Of a DNA stretch of 64,000 bases, positions 26,085-33,945 are shown piece by piece. A program made the position numbers and the translations under genes. Below the pieces are notes generated by a model. It was given only the letters and a program-made list of their open reading frames with translations, was not told where the DNA came from and searched no databases. How positions within the stretch are numbered: position 1 is the stretch's first letter; each line of letters starts with the position of its first letter. Location: the NCBI RefSeq assembly GCF_013167895.1, contig NZ_BLWC01000001.1, forward strand, positions 5,332,001 to 5,396,000, written 5' to 3'. The stretch is from Streptomyces fulvorobeus. Lineage in GTDB: Bacteria > Actinomycetota > Actinomycetes > Streptomycetales > Streptomycetaceae.

Positions 26085-26927
26085 ATGTCCCACGTCGTAC
26101 GCGCCGCACTCGTCCAGGCGACCTGGACAGACGACACCGAATCCATGATCGCCAAACACGAGGAACACGCGCGTGAGGCCGCCCGGCAGGGGGCGGGGAT
26201 CATCGGGTTCCAGGAGGTGTTCAACGCCCCCTACTTCTGCCAGGTGCAGGAACCCGAGCACTACCGCTGGGCCGAGGCCGTGCCGGACGGGCCCACCGTC
26301 AGCAGGATGCGGGAGCTGGCCCGCGAGACCGGCATGGTGGTCGTCGTGCCGGTCTTCGAGGTCGAGCAGTCCGGCTTCTACTACAACACCGCCGCCGTGA
26401 TCGACGCCGACGGCACATACCTCGGCAAGTACCGCAAGCACCACATCCCGCAGGTCAAGGGCTTCTGGGAGAAGTACTACTTCAAGCCGGGGAACGCGGG
26501 CTGGCCGGTGTTCGACACCGCAGTCGGCAAGGTAGGCGTCTACATCTGCTACGACCGCCACTTCCCGGAGGGCTGGCGCCAACTGGGCCTGAACGGCGCC
26601 CAGCTGGTCTACAACCCCTCCGCCACCTCGCGCGGACTCTCCGCTCACCTCTGGCAGCTGGAACAGCCCGCGTCCGCCGTCGCCAACGCGTACTTCATCG
26701 CCGCGATCAACCGCGTCGGCCAGGAGGAGTACGGCGACAACGACTTCTACGGCACGAGCTACTTCGTCGATCCGCGCGGCCAGTTCGTCGGTGAGCCCGC
26801 CAGCGACAAACAGGAGGAACTCGTCGTGCGTGAACTCGACTTCGGACTGATCGAGGAGGTCCGGCAGCAGTGGGCGTTCTTCCGGGACCGCCGCCCGGAC
26901 GCGTACGAAGGGCTGGTCGAGCCGTGA
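26085..26927 (+). CDS. Beta-ureidopropionase / N-carbamoyl-beta-alanine amidohydrolase
   Basis: A 280-residue nitrilase-superfamily enzyme with the Glu-Lys-Cys triad visible: E44 in GFQEVFNAPYF, K118 in KYRKHHIPQVKGFWEKYYF, and C155 in GVYICYDRHFPEGWR. These contexts match N-carbamyl-beta-alanine or N-carbamyl-D-amino-acid amidohydrolases. They give beta-alanine, CO2 and ammonia in the reductive pyrimidine pathway. A GAAGGAG ribosome-binding site precedes the ATG. Its stop overlaps the GTG of the aminotransferase gene, so the two are coupled. The pathway is completed by the dihydropyrimidinase downstream. Confidence 0.88.
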   Translation: MSHVVRAALVQATWTDDTESMIAKHEEHAREAARQGAGIIGFQEVFNAPYFCQVQEPEHYRWAEAVPDGPTVSRMRELARETGMVVVVPVFEVEQSGFYYNTAAVIDADGTYLGKYRKHHIPQVKGFWEKYYFKPGNAGWPVFDTAVGKVGVYICYDRHFPEGWRQLGLNGAQLVYNPSATSRGLSAHLWQLEQPASAVANAYFIAAINRVGQEEYGDNDFYGTSYFVDPRGQFVGEPASDKQEELVVRELDFGLIEEVRQQWAFFRDRRPDAYEGLVEP

Positions 26928-28207
26928 GCGGACTGCACGAGCGTCATCTCGCCGTCAGCCCCGACTGGCTGGCGCTCTACTACCGGCGGCCCCTGGAACT
27001 CACCCACGGCGAGGGCCGGCACGTCTGGGACGCGGACGGCAACCGCTACCTCGACTTCTTCGGCGGCATCCTCACCACGATGACCGCCCACGCCCTGCCC
27101 GAGGTGACGAAGGCGGTCGCCGAGCAGGCCGGGCGGATCATCCACTCCTCGACGCTCTACCTCAACCGCCCCATGGTGGAGCTCGCCGAGCGCGTCGCCA
27201 CGCTCTCCGGCATCCCCGACGCCCGGGTCTTCTTCACCACGTCGGGCACCGAGGCCAACGACACCGCGCTGCTCCTGGCGACGACGTACCGCGGGTCCAA
27301 CCAGATCCTCGCGATGCGCAACAGCTACCACGGCCGGTCGTTCTCGACCGTGTCCGTCACCGGCAACCGCTCCTGGTCGCCCACGAGCCTCTCGCCGCTC
27401 CAGACCCTGTACGTCCACGGGGGCGTCCGCACCCGGGGGCCGTACGCGGAGCTGAGCGACGAACGGTTCGTCAAGGCGTGCGTCGCCGATCTGGAGGACC
27501 TGCTCGGTCACACCCGCGGGGCCGCCGCGCTGATCGCCGAACCCATCCAGGGCGTCGGCGGCTTCACCTCGCCGCCCGACGGGCTGTACGCGGCGTTCCG
27601 CCAGGTCCTCGACCGGCACGGCATCCTGTGGATCTCGGACGAGGTGCAGACCGGCTGGGGGCGGACCGGTGACCACTTCTGGGGCTGGCAGGCACACGGC
27701 GAGCACGGGCCGCCGGACATCCTGACCTTCGCCAAGGGCATCGGCAACGGCATGTCGATCGGCGGTGTCGTCGCCCGCGCCGAGGTCATGAACTGCCTGG
27801 ACGCCAACTCCATCTCGACGTTCGGCGGCTCCCCGGTCACCATGGCGGCCGGGCTCGCCAACCTCTCGTACCTCCTGGAGCACGACCTCCCCGGCAACGC
27901 GCGACGCGTCGGCGGGCTGCTCATCGAGCGGCTGCGGGCGGTCGGCGCGGGCTCGGCGTGCGTACGCGAGGTGCGGGGCCGCGGCCTCATGATCGGCGTC
28001 GAGCTGGTGAAGCCGGGCACCGACGAGGCGCATCCGGAGGCGGCGGCCGCGGTCCTCGAAGCGGCCCGCGAGCGCGGGCTGCTCCTCGGCAAGGGCGGGG
28101 GGCACAGCACCAGCGTCCTGCGGATCGCCCCGCCGCTCTCCCTCACCGTCGCCGAGGCGGAGCAGGGCGCGGCGATCCTCGCCGAGGCCCTGCGCGCCGC
28201 GGAGTAG
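26924..28207 (+). CDS. Class III aminotransferase of the pyrimidine-catabolism operon
   Basis: A 427-residue PLP-dependent omega-aminotransferase. It has HVWDADGNRYLDFFGGILT, the PLP phosphate-binding SGTEAND at about 108, WISDEVQTGWGRTG with the Asp that contacts the pyridine nitrogen (about 239), and the Schiff-base Lys in FAKGIGNG (K271). It resembles alanine-glyoxylate/beta-alanine aminotransferases. Placed directly after beta-ureidopropionase, it probably transaminates beta-alanine or 3-aminoisobutyrate. The GTG at 26924 overlaps the preceding stop (GTGA). A strong hairpin follows the stop. Confidence 0.88.
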   Translation: MSGLHERHLAVSPDWLALYYRRPLELTHGEGRHVWDADGNRYLDFFGGILTTMTAHALPEVTKAVAEQAGRIIHSSTLYLNRPMVELAERVATLSGIPDARVFFTTSGTEANDTALLLATTYRGSNQILAMRNSYHGRSFSTVSVTGNRSWSPTSLSPLQTLYVHGGVRTRGPYAELSDERFVKACVADLEDLLGHTRGAAALIAEPIQGVGGFTSPPDGLYAAFRQVLDRHGILWISDEVQTGWGRTGDHFWGWQAHGEHGPPDILTFAKGIGNGMSIGGVVARAEVMNCLDANSISTFGGSPVTMAAGLANLSYLLEHDLPGNARRVGGLLIERLRAVGAGSACVREVRGRGLMIGVELVKPGTDEAHPEAAAAVLEAARERGLLLGKGGGHSTSVLRIAPPLSLTVAEAEQGAAILAEALRAAE

Positions 28208-28216
28208 GCCGGGCGT

Positions 28217-28245
28217 CCGGGCCCGGCCGCGAGAGCCGGGCCCGG
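28217..28245. terminator. Hairpin after the aminotransferase gene
   Basis: CGGGCCCGGC and GCCGGGCCCG flank a 7-nt loop, 10 bp after the stop. It may partly separate the first two genes from the dihydropyrimidinase gene, which lies 240 bp away. Confidence 0.65.
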
Positions 28246-28449
28246 CCGTTCCCCGGAGTGCGACCGGCCGCGCCCGGGACGCGCGGCCGAAGCCCTGTTG
28301 GGCCGGAGGGGTGCGCCGTACGGGAAACGGGAACGTCCTGGCCGGGCGGCAGTGGGGGTATTGCCACAGTGGGCAGGCCACTTCTACGTTCTTCACCACG
28401 CACCAGGACCCACGTGCGTGGACCCATTCCGCACCGCGAGGAGGGGTAC

Positions 28450-29850
28450 ATGAGCCGCACCGTCATCCACGGCGGCCTCGTCATCACCGCGTCCGACGAG
28501 ATCCACGCCGACGTGCTCGTCGAGGGCGGGCGCGTCGCCGCCCTCGCCGCCCACGGGACCGCTGCCGCCGGCAGCTGGACCGCGGACCGGAGCATCGACG
28601 CCACCGGGAAGTACGTCATCCCGGGCGGCGTCGACGCCCACACGCACATGGAGATGCCGTTCGGCGGCACCTCCGCCGCAGACACCTTCGAGACCGGCAC
28701 CCGGGCCGCCGCCTGGGGCGGCACCACCACCATCATCGACTTCGCCGTCCAGAGCGTGGGCGGCAGCCTGCGCGGCGGCCTCGACGCCTGGTACGCGAAG
28801 GCCGACGGCAACTGCGCCGTCGACTACGCCTTCCACATGATCCTCGCCGACGTGAACGAGTCCTCCCTCAAGGAGATGGACCTCCTGGTGTCCGAGGGCG
28901 TCACCTCGTTCAAACTGTTCATGGCCTACCCCGGCGTCTTCTACAGCGATGACGGCCAGATCCTGCGCGCCATGCAGCGGGCCGGGGGCAACGGCGGCCT
29001 GATCATGATGCACGCCGAGAACGGCATCGCGATCGACGTCCTGGTCGAACAGGCGCTGGCCGCGGGCCGCACCGACCCGCGCTACCACGGAGACGTACGC
29101 AAGGTGGCGCTGGAGGCCGAGGCCACGCACCGCGCCGTCCAGCTCGCCCGGGTCGCCGGGGCGCCGCTGTACGTCGTCCACGTCTCCGCGGACGAGGCGG
29201 TGGCGGAGATCGCCGCCGCCCGCCACAAGGGACTTCCGGTCTTCGGCGAGACGTGTCCGCAGTACCTCTTCCTCTCCACCGACAACCTCGCCGAGCCGGG
29301 GTTCGAGGGCGCCAAGTACGTCTGCTCGACGCCGCTGCGGCCCCGGGAGCACCAGGAAGCGCTCTGGCGCGGCCTCAGGAACGACGAGCTCCAGGTCGTC
29401 TCCACCGACCACTGCCCGTTCTGCTTCTCCGGTCAGAAGGAGCTGGGCCGGGGCGACTTCTCGAAGATCCCCAACGGGTTGCCGGGCGTCGAGAACCGCA
29501 TGGACCTGCTGCACCAGGCGGTCGTCGAGGGGCACATCAGCCGTCGTCGCTGGATCGACATCGCGTGCGCGGCACCGGCCCGGATGTTCGGCCTGTACCC
29601 GAAGAAGGGGACGATCGCCCCGGGGGCCGACGCCGACATCGTCGTCTACGACCCGCACGCCGAGCAGGTCATCTCCGCGCGGACCCACCACATGAACGTC
29701 GACTACTCGGCCTACGAGGGCAAGCACCTGACCGGCAGGGTGGAGACGGTGCTGTCCCGCGGTGTCCCGGTGATCGACCGGCACACCTACGTGGGCCGCG
29801 CCGGGCACGGAGCGTACCTGCCGCGGGGAACCTGCCAGTTCACGCGCTGA
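28450..29850 (+). CDS. hydA: Dihydropyrimidinase (hydantoinase)
   Basis: A 466-residue cyclic amidohydrolase that opens dihydrouracil or dihydrothymine rings. Key features are the metal-binding GGVDAHTHMEMPFGG near residue 60, the carboxylated-Lys region SFKLFMAYPGVFYSDD (about 155), MMHAENG and YVVHVSADEAV with later His ligands, STDHCPF with the catalytic Asp, and a C-terminal GTIAPGADADIVVYDP as in all dihydropyrimidinases. The ATG at 28450 follows GAGGGG. The product is the substrate of the beta-ureidopropionase two genes upstream. The next gene on this strand is not part of the pathway. Confidence 0.93.
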   Translation: MSRTVIHGGLVITASDEIHADVLVEGGRVAALAAHGTAAAGSWTADRSIDATGKYVIPGGVDAHTHMEMPFGGTSAADTFETGTRAAAWGGTTTIIDFAVQSVGGSLRGGLDAWYAKADGNCAVDYAFHMILADVNESSLKEMDLLVSEGVTSFKLFMAYPGVFYSDDGQILRAMQRAGGNGGLIMMHAENGIAIDVLVEQALAAGRTDPRYHGDVRKVALEAEATHRAVQLARVAGAPLYVVHVSADEAVAEIAAARHKGLPVFGETCPQYLFLSTDNLAEPGFEGAKYVCSTPLRPREHQEALWRGLRNDELQVVSTDHCPFCFSGQKELGRGDFSKIPNGLPGVENRMDLLHQAVVEGHISRRRWIDIACAAPARMFGLYPKKGTIAPGADADIVVYDPHAEQVISARTHHMNVDYSAYEGKHLTGRVETVLSRGVPVIDRHTYVGRAGHGAYLPRGTCQFTR

Positions 29851-29858
29851 CGGGCGGC

Positions 29859-29899
29859 GCCGGGCCGAGGGGCGGTGCGGGCTCCTTCCCCGGCCCGGC
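29859..29899. terminator. Bulged hairpin between convergent hydA and tyrA
   Basis: GCCGGGCCG-A-GGGG pairs with CCCCGGCCCGGC (29888-29899) with a single bulged A. It lies in the 60-bp gap between the two convergent stops and can serve both. It also marks the left edge of the biosynthetic cluster. Confidence 0.65.
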
Positions 29900-29910
29900 A
29901 CCAGCCGTCC

Positions 29911-30996
29911 TCACCTGCGTATCGACCAGCCGCGCTCGCTGAGCGCGGTACTCAGGGCGGTGGCCGCGGCGGGTCCCACCATGAGCTGCACCAGACCCGC
30001 CTGCTGCCCGGTCGCGTGCTCGATCCGCACGTCCTCGATGTTGATCCCCTCACGTCCGGCGTCCGCGAAGATCCGTGCCAGTTCGCCCGGCTGGTCGCTG
30101 ATGAGGACCGCCACGGTCTCGTACGCGGCCGGGGCCTCGCCGTGCTTGCCGGGTACCCGGGTCCGGCCGGTGTTGCCCCGGCGCAGGACGTCCGCGATGC
30201 CCGCGGCGCCGCCCCGCCGCTTGGCCTCGTCGGCGGAGTGGAGGGCGTGCAGCGAGCCGATGGTCTCGTCGAGGTCCGCGGCCACACCCGCGAGTACGTC
30301 GGCGACCGGCCCGGCGTTGGCCGACAGGATCTCGATCCACATCCGGGGGTCGGAAGCGGCGATCCGGGTGACGTCGCGGATGCCCTGCCCGCAGAGCCGT
30401 ACGACCGTCTCGTCCGCCGCTTCCAGCCGCGCGGCGACCATCGAGGAGATGAGCTGGGGGGTGTGCGAGACGAGAGCCACGGCCCGGTCATGGGCGGCGG
30501 CGTCCATGACCACCGGGACGGCACGGCAGAGCGCGACCAGTTCGAGTGCGAGGTTCAGGACCTCGGTGCCCGTGTCCGGCGTCGGGGTGAGCACCCAGGG
30601 GCGGCCCTCGAAGAGATCGGCGGTCGCCGCCAGCGGGCCCGAACTCTCCTTGCCCGCCATCGGATGCGTACCGAGGTACGCGTCCAGCCCGATACCCAGC
30701 TCCTCCAGCTCGCGCCGGGGGCCGCTCTTGACGCTGGCGACGTCGACGTAGCCGCGCGCGAGGCCCGCCCGCATCGCTCCGGCGAGCACGGCGGCGGTGT
30801 GCGCGGGCGGTACGGCGACGAGCGCGAGGTCGACGCGGCCGGGAGGCGGTTCGTCACTGCCGGCGCCGAGGGCGGCCGCCGTCCGGGCCCTGTCCGGGTC
30901 GTGGTCGGCCAGGTGCACGCTGACGCCGCGTCCGGCGAGGGTCAGTGCGGCCGAGGTGCCGATCAGGCCGGTTCCTATGACGAGGGCGCTTCGCAC
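29911..30996 (-). CDS. tyrA: Prephenate dehydrogenase with ACT domain
   Basis: A 361-residue enzyme converting prephenate to 4-hydroxyphenylpyruvate, the committed step to tyrosine. The N-terminal Rossmann motif is VIGTGLIGTSAAL. THPMAGKESSGP is the conserved prephenate-binding segment, and VMDAAAHDRAVALVSHTPQL follows. The C-terminal region from about 285 (VAVLISDQPGELARIFADAG) is an ACT regulatory domain. A textbook AAGGAGGT lies before the GTG start. It sits at the edge of a cluster that consumes tyrosine (ammonia-lyase at 42306), so it probably boosts tyrosine supply. It could instead be the sole housekeeping TyrA. A perfect hairpin lies just before its ribosome-binding site. Confidence 0.9.
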   Translation of the reverse strand: MRSALVIGTGLIGTSAALTLAGRGVSVHLADHDPDRARTAAALGAGSDEPPPGRVDLALVAVPPAHTAAVLAGAMRAGLARGYVDVASVKSGPRRELEELGIGLDAYLGTHPMAGKESSGPLAATADLFEGRPWVLTPTPDTGTEVLNLALELVALCRAVPVVMDAAAHDRAVALVSHTPQLISSMVAARLEAADETVVRLCGQGIRDVTRIAASDPRMWIEILSANAGPVADVLAGVAADLDETIGSLHALHSADEAKRRGGAAGIADVLRRGNTGRTRVPGKHGEAPAAYETVAVLISDQPGELARIFADAGREGINIEDVRIEHATGQQAGLVQLMVGPAAATALSTALSERGWSIRR

Positions 30997-31011
30997 CTGT
31001 CCACCTCCTTG

Positions 31012-31040
31012 CCCCGCCCCGGAGCGGCTCCGGGGCGGGG
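31012..31040. terminator. 14-bp GC hairpin between ubiD and tyrA
   Basis: CCCCGCCCCGGAGC and its exact complement almost touch (one central base). The hairpin lies 131 bp after the ubiD stop and only a few bases before the tyrA ribosome-binding site. It can end the ubiX-ubiD transcript. If transcription runs through, the stem would fold next to the tyrA ribosome-binding site. Confidence 0.7.
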
Positions 31041-31170
31041 GAGGGTGCGGTCGTGCCCCTCGGGCTGCTGCTCAGTGTTCACGTGCTCCGTCCAGGATCG
31101 GCGGGGCCCGCCGGCCCCGGTGTCTTCGGCCGGTCCGTGATGCCCACGGGTGGCCCTGACGGTATGCGCG

Positions 31171-32652
31171 TCAGTCGTCCCAGTGGTCGAGCACCCGGTG
31201 GCGGATCCGCTCGGGGTACGCCTGGGCGAAGGAGCTGTGGGGGAGGCGGCCGTCACCCGGCGCGGGCAGGAGCCCGTCGTGGAAGACGATGGGCCCCGAC
31301 CGGGCGGCACGCTCCTTGTGGGTGTAGCAGTTCAGCAGGGGGTGCACGAAGCCGTACCACGCCTCCGCGCGGTCCAGCGGGTGGATTCTGGTGGCCAGCG
31401 CCCACAGCAGGTCGGTGTCGTCGGCCGGGTCGATGTCGTCGTCCAGGACGAAGGTGGCCGCCGTCGCGCGGCCCGAGTGCGATTCGGAGAGCACCGCGCC
31501 GATCCGGTGGGTGAGCTCGGCGGAGTCGACACCGGGCAGCAGTTCCCGCCAGTTCTGCGGGACGGTGACCACCATCCAGTGCGCTGCGGCGCGCAGCGGG
31601 GACCAGGCGGTGGTGACCGGCAGGCCGGCGGTGCGCAGCTCGGCCAGTACCTCCGCCGCCTGGCCGACACCGGTGACCGTGTGGAACTCGTCCACCGGCC
31701 GGCCCTCGGCCACCAGCGGCCAGATCGGGGCGTCCCGGTGGGTGATGGCCTCCACCGTGTACACCGGCTGCATCGACGTCTCGTCGGAGGCGTAGCCGGC
31801 GAACTCGCCGAACGGCCCCTCCCGCGCGTCGCGGCCGACGGAGAGGTGTCCCTCGATGACGATCTCCGCCCCGGCCGGAACCTCCAGGTCGAGGGTCTCG
31901 CACCGCACGACGTCGAGCGGTTCGCCGTACAGCGCCCCGATGTAACCGGCCTCGTCGGCCCCGGGCGGCAGGGGGATGCCCCCGACGAAGGGGACCGCCG
32001 GGTCCCCGCCCTGCACCAGCGCGTACGGCATGGGCTCGCCGAGGGCCACCCACTCCTGCCAGATCATGCCGATGTGCTGCGCCGGTATGACCAGGCCGGT
32101 CATGTGCTTGCCGTCGATCTGCATGACGCGGGCGATGGACCAGTTGGTCCACCGGCCGTCCGGGGTCCTGGCGACGATGATCCCCCAGGTGTTGGGATAG
32201 CGCCCGCCGTCGAACTCGTGGATCCGGGGCACCGGGAAGCGGTCGAGGGTCGCGTCGTCGCCCAGCAGCACGTTCTGCTTGCAGGGCGCGTCCTCGCGGG
32301 CGACCAGCCGGGGCGGTACGGGGGCCGCGTGCCGGGTGCGCGCCAGGTGGTCGACCAGCTCGGCGGCGGTGGTCCCGGCGGGCATCCCGACCGACAGGGC
32401 GACCCGGGCCAGCGGCTTGCCGGCAGCGGCGCTGAGCGAGGCGGGCGCGCCGAAGAGCCGGAAGCCGGGCGCCACGCCGGCCACGCTCTCGAACAGCGGG
32501 GCGGGCGAACGCCGCTCGCAGGAGAGGCGGCTGATCGCGGCGGCCTCCAGGTCGGCACTCACCGTCCGCTCGACGCGCCGCACATCACCGAGGGCGTCCA
32601 GCGCGTCGATGTATTCGCGGAGGTCCTTGAGCCGGGTCACGGGGTGGGTCAT
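31171..32652 (-). CDS. ubiD: UbiD-family prenylated-FMN decarboxylase (Fdc1-like phenolic acid decarboxylase)
   Basis: A 493-residue UbiD/Fdc1-type decarboxylase. It needs prenylated FMN and removes CO2 from aryl or arylacrylic acids. Visible family marks are FPVPRIHEFDGGRYPNTW, WSIARVMQIDGKHMTGLV (cofactor and Mn2+/K+ site), and REGPFGEFAGYAS with the catalytic Glu pair, near residue 275. In this cluster, beside a tyrosine ammonia-lyase, the best-fitting reaction is p-coumarate to 4-vinylphenol. A 4-hydroxybenzoate-type activity cannot be excluded by sequence. Its ATG overlaps the ubiX stop in one frame (ATGA), so it is coupled to the cofactor-making partner. Confidence 0.85.
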   Translation of the reverse strand: MTHPVTRLKDLREYIDALDALGDVRRVERTVSADLEAAAISRLSCERRSPAPLFESVAGVAPGFRLFGAPASLSAAAGKPLARVALSVGMPAGTTAAELVDHLARTRHAAPVPPRLVAREDAPCKQNVLLGDDATLDRFPVPRIHEFDGGRYPNTWGIIVARTPDGRWTNWSIARVMQIDGKHMTGLVIPAQHIGMIWQEWVALGEPMPYALVQGGDPAVPFVGGIPLPPGADEAGYIGALYGEPLDVVRCETLDLEVPAGAEIVIEGHLSVGRDAREGPFGEFAGYASDETSMQPVYTVEAITHRDAPIWPLVAEGRPVDEFHTVTGVGQAAEVLAELRTAGLPVTTAWSPLRAAAHWMVVTVPQNWRELLPGVDSAELTHRIGAVLSESHSGRATAATFVLDDDIDPADDTDLLWALATRIHPLDRAEAWYGFVHPLLNCYTHKERAARSGPIVFHDGLLPAPGDGRLPHSSFAQAYPERIRHRVLDHWDD

Positions 32653-33294
32653 GAGCGTGCGCTCCTCTGCTGCGTGCCGTTGATACGTACCGGGGAGGTG
32701 GCGGTCGCGGAACCGGAGCGGGCGCCCGTGGGCCGGGGAAGCCCTCCCAGCGCCGGGCCCCGGCGGTCCCGATGCCGAACTGGTCGAGAACCCGGGTGAC
32801 GATGTGGCCGACGATGTCGTCCACCGAGCCGGGCCGGTTGTAGAAGGCGGGCATCGGCGGCACGATCGAGGCGCCCATCCTGGCCAGCGCGAGCATGTTC
32901 TCCAGATGGATCTCGCTGAGCGGCGTCTCCCGCACCACCAGGACCATCCGCCGCCGCTCCTTGAGCGTGACGTCGGCGGCGCGGGCGATCAGCCCTTCGG
33001 CGTACCCCGTCCGGATGCCGGCCAGGGTCTTCACGCTGCACGGAATGATCACCATGCCGTCGGCCGGGAAGGAGCCGGAGGAGATGGCGGCCCCCTGGTC
33101 CTCGGGGAGTAGGTGACGTCGGCCAGCTCGGCCACGTCACGCGCGCTCATGCCGGTCTCCAGCTCCACCGTGGCGCGCGCCCAGCGGCTGAGCACCAGGT
33201 GCGTCTGCACCCGCGGGTTCTCGCGCAGTTCGGTGAGCAGGCGGACGCCCAGCACCGCGCCGGTGGCTCCGGTCATTCCCACGATCAGCCGCAT
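32649..33294 (-). CDS. ubiX: UbiX-family flavin prenyltransferase, frameshifted
   Basis: UbiX makes the prenylated FMN required by UbiD. The N-terminal part (MRLIVGMTGATGAVLGVRLL, the FMN-binding loop) and the C-terminal part (GMVIIPCSVKTLAGIRTGYA, then RRRMVLVVRETPLSEIHLEN and PPMPAFYNRPGSVDDIVGH) are both intact but in different frames. One base restored in the run at 33104-33107 gives the expected SPEDQGAAISSGSFPADG junction. A second loss near 32742-32744 would restore an end at 32649 that overlaps the ubiD start. Both are single-base losses in G/C runs and probably assembly errors. The gene is divergent from the MarR gene. Confidence 0.85.
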
Positions 33295-33318
33295 CGCGCC
33301 CCACCGTAACCTTCCGTG

Positions 33319-33348
33319 TACGGAATATCTTGGTACTGAATATACTGG
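33319..33348. promoter_or_regulatory. Tandem 15-bp direct repeat in the ubiX/marR divergent promoter
   Basis: TACGGAATATCTTGG is followed with no gap by TACTGAATATACTGG (12 of 15 identical). The first copy overlaps a TTCCG-TGTA-CGGAA dyad (33312-33325). The 59-bp gap is the most A/T-rich spot of the neighbourhood. It is a good candidate operator for the adjacent MarR-family protein, controlling both ubiXD and its own operon. Confidence 0.6.
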
Positions 33349-33353
33349 CCCGC

Positions 33354-33851
33354 ATGACGAACACAACCCCCCGTCCACGACCGCGACTGGAAGAGGCGCT
33401 GCCGCATCAGCTGCGCCGGGCCGGGCAGGCGTGGACCGCGCTGTGGCAGCAGCGCCTTCCCGACCTGACCAGCCCTCAGTTCGCCGTGCTGCTCGCCCTG
33501 GACGACCACGGCAGCCTGGACCAGTCGGCGCTGGGAGCCCTGGCCGCGGTCGACCGCTCCACGCTCACGGTGCTCCTCGACCGCCTGGAGGCGCGCGGCC
33601 TGGTGACCAAGGAGATGGACCCGGCGAACCGGAGGCGCCGCATCGTCGCCCTCACCGAAACCGGACGGCGGCACCTGACGGCGGCCGTGGAGGAGGCCGG
33701 CCGGCTGCACGCGCGGGTGGAGGGCCTGCTGGGGGAGGAGCGGATGAGGGACCTGGTCGAGATGCTCCGCGTCCTCGGCGACATGCCGGTGCGGCCCGAC
33801 CCCGGCGGGTCCGGGCCCGGCCTGCCGGAACCGGAGGGTCCGGGCCACTGA
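33354..33851 (+). CDS. MarR-family regulator, probably phenolic-acid responsive
   Basis: A 165-residue winged-helix protein. LTSPQFAVLLALDDHGSLDQ, then SALGALAAVDRSTLTVLLDR and LEARGLVTKEMDPANRRRRI are the recognition helix and the beta-wing with its Asp/Arg signature (MDPANRRRR). MarR proteins beside decarboxylase genes often respond to phenolic acids. Here it is divergent from ubiX-ubiD and upstream of the FAD oxidase and exporter genes, so it likely senses p-coumarate or the final product and controls decarboxylation and export. The ATG at 33354 was chosen because homology begins after it. The effector is inferred. Confidence 0.8.
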   Translation: MTNTTPRPRPRLEEALPHQLRRAGQAWTALWQQRLPDLTSPQFAVLLALDDHGSLDQSALGALAAVDRSTLTVLLDRLEARGLVTKEMDPANRRRRIVALTETGRRHLTAAVEEAGRLHARVEGLLGEERMRDLVEMLRVLGDMPVRPDPGGSGPGLPEPEGPGH

Positions 33852-33945
33852 CGTACAGCTCCCCTCAATAGAGGGATGGGCCCGGGAGGCCGTCGCTGCG
33901 AGTGTGATCAGCGACCCGAGTGGGTCCGCCTTGGAGGGCTGACGC

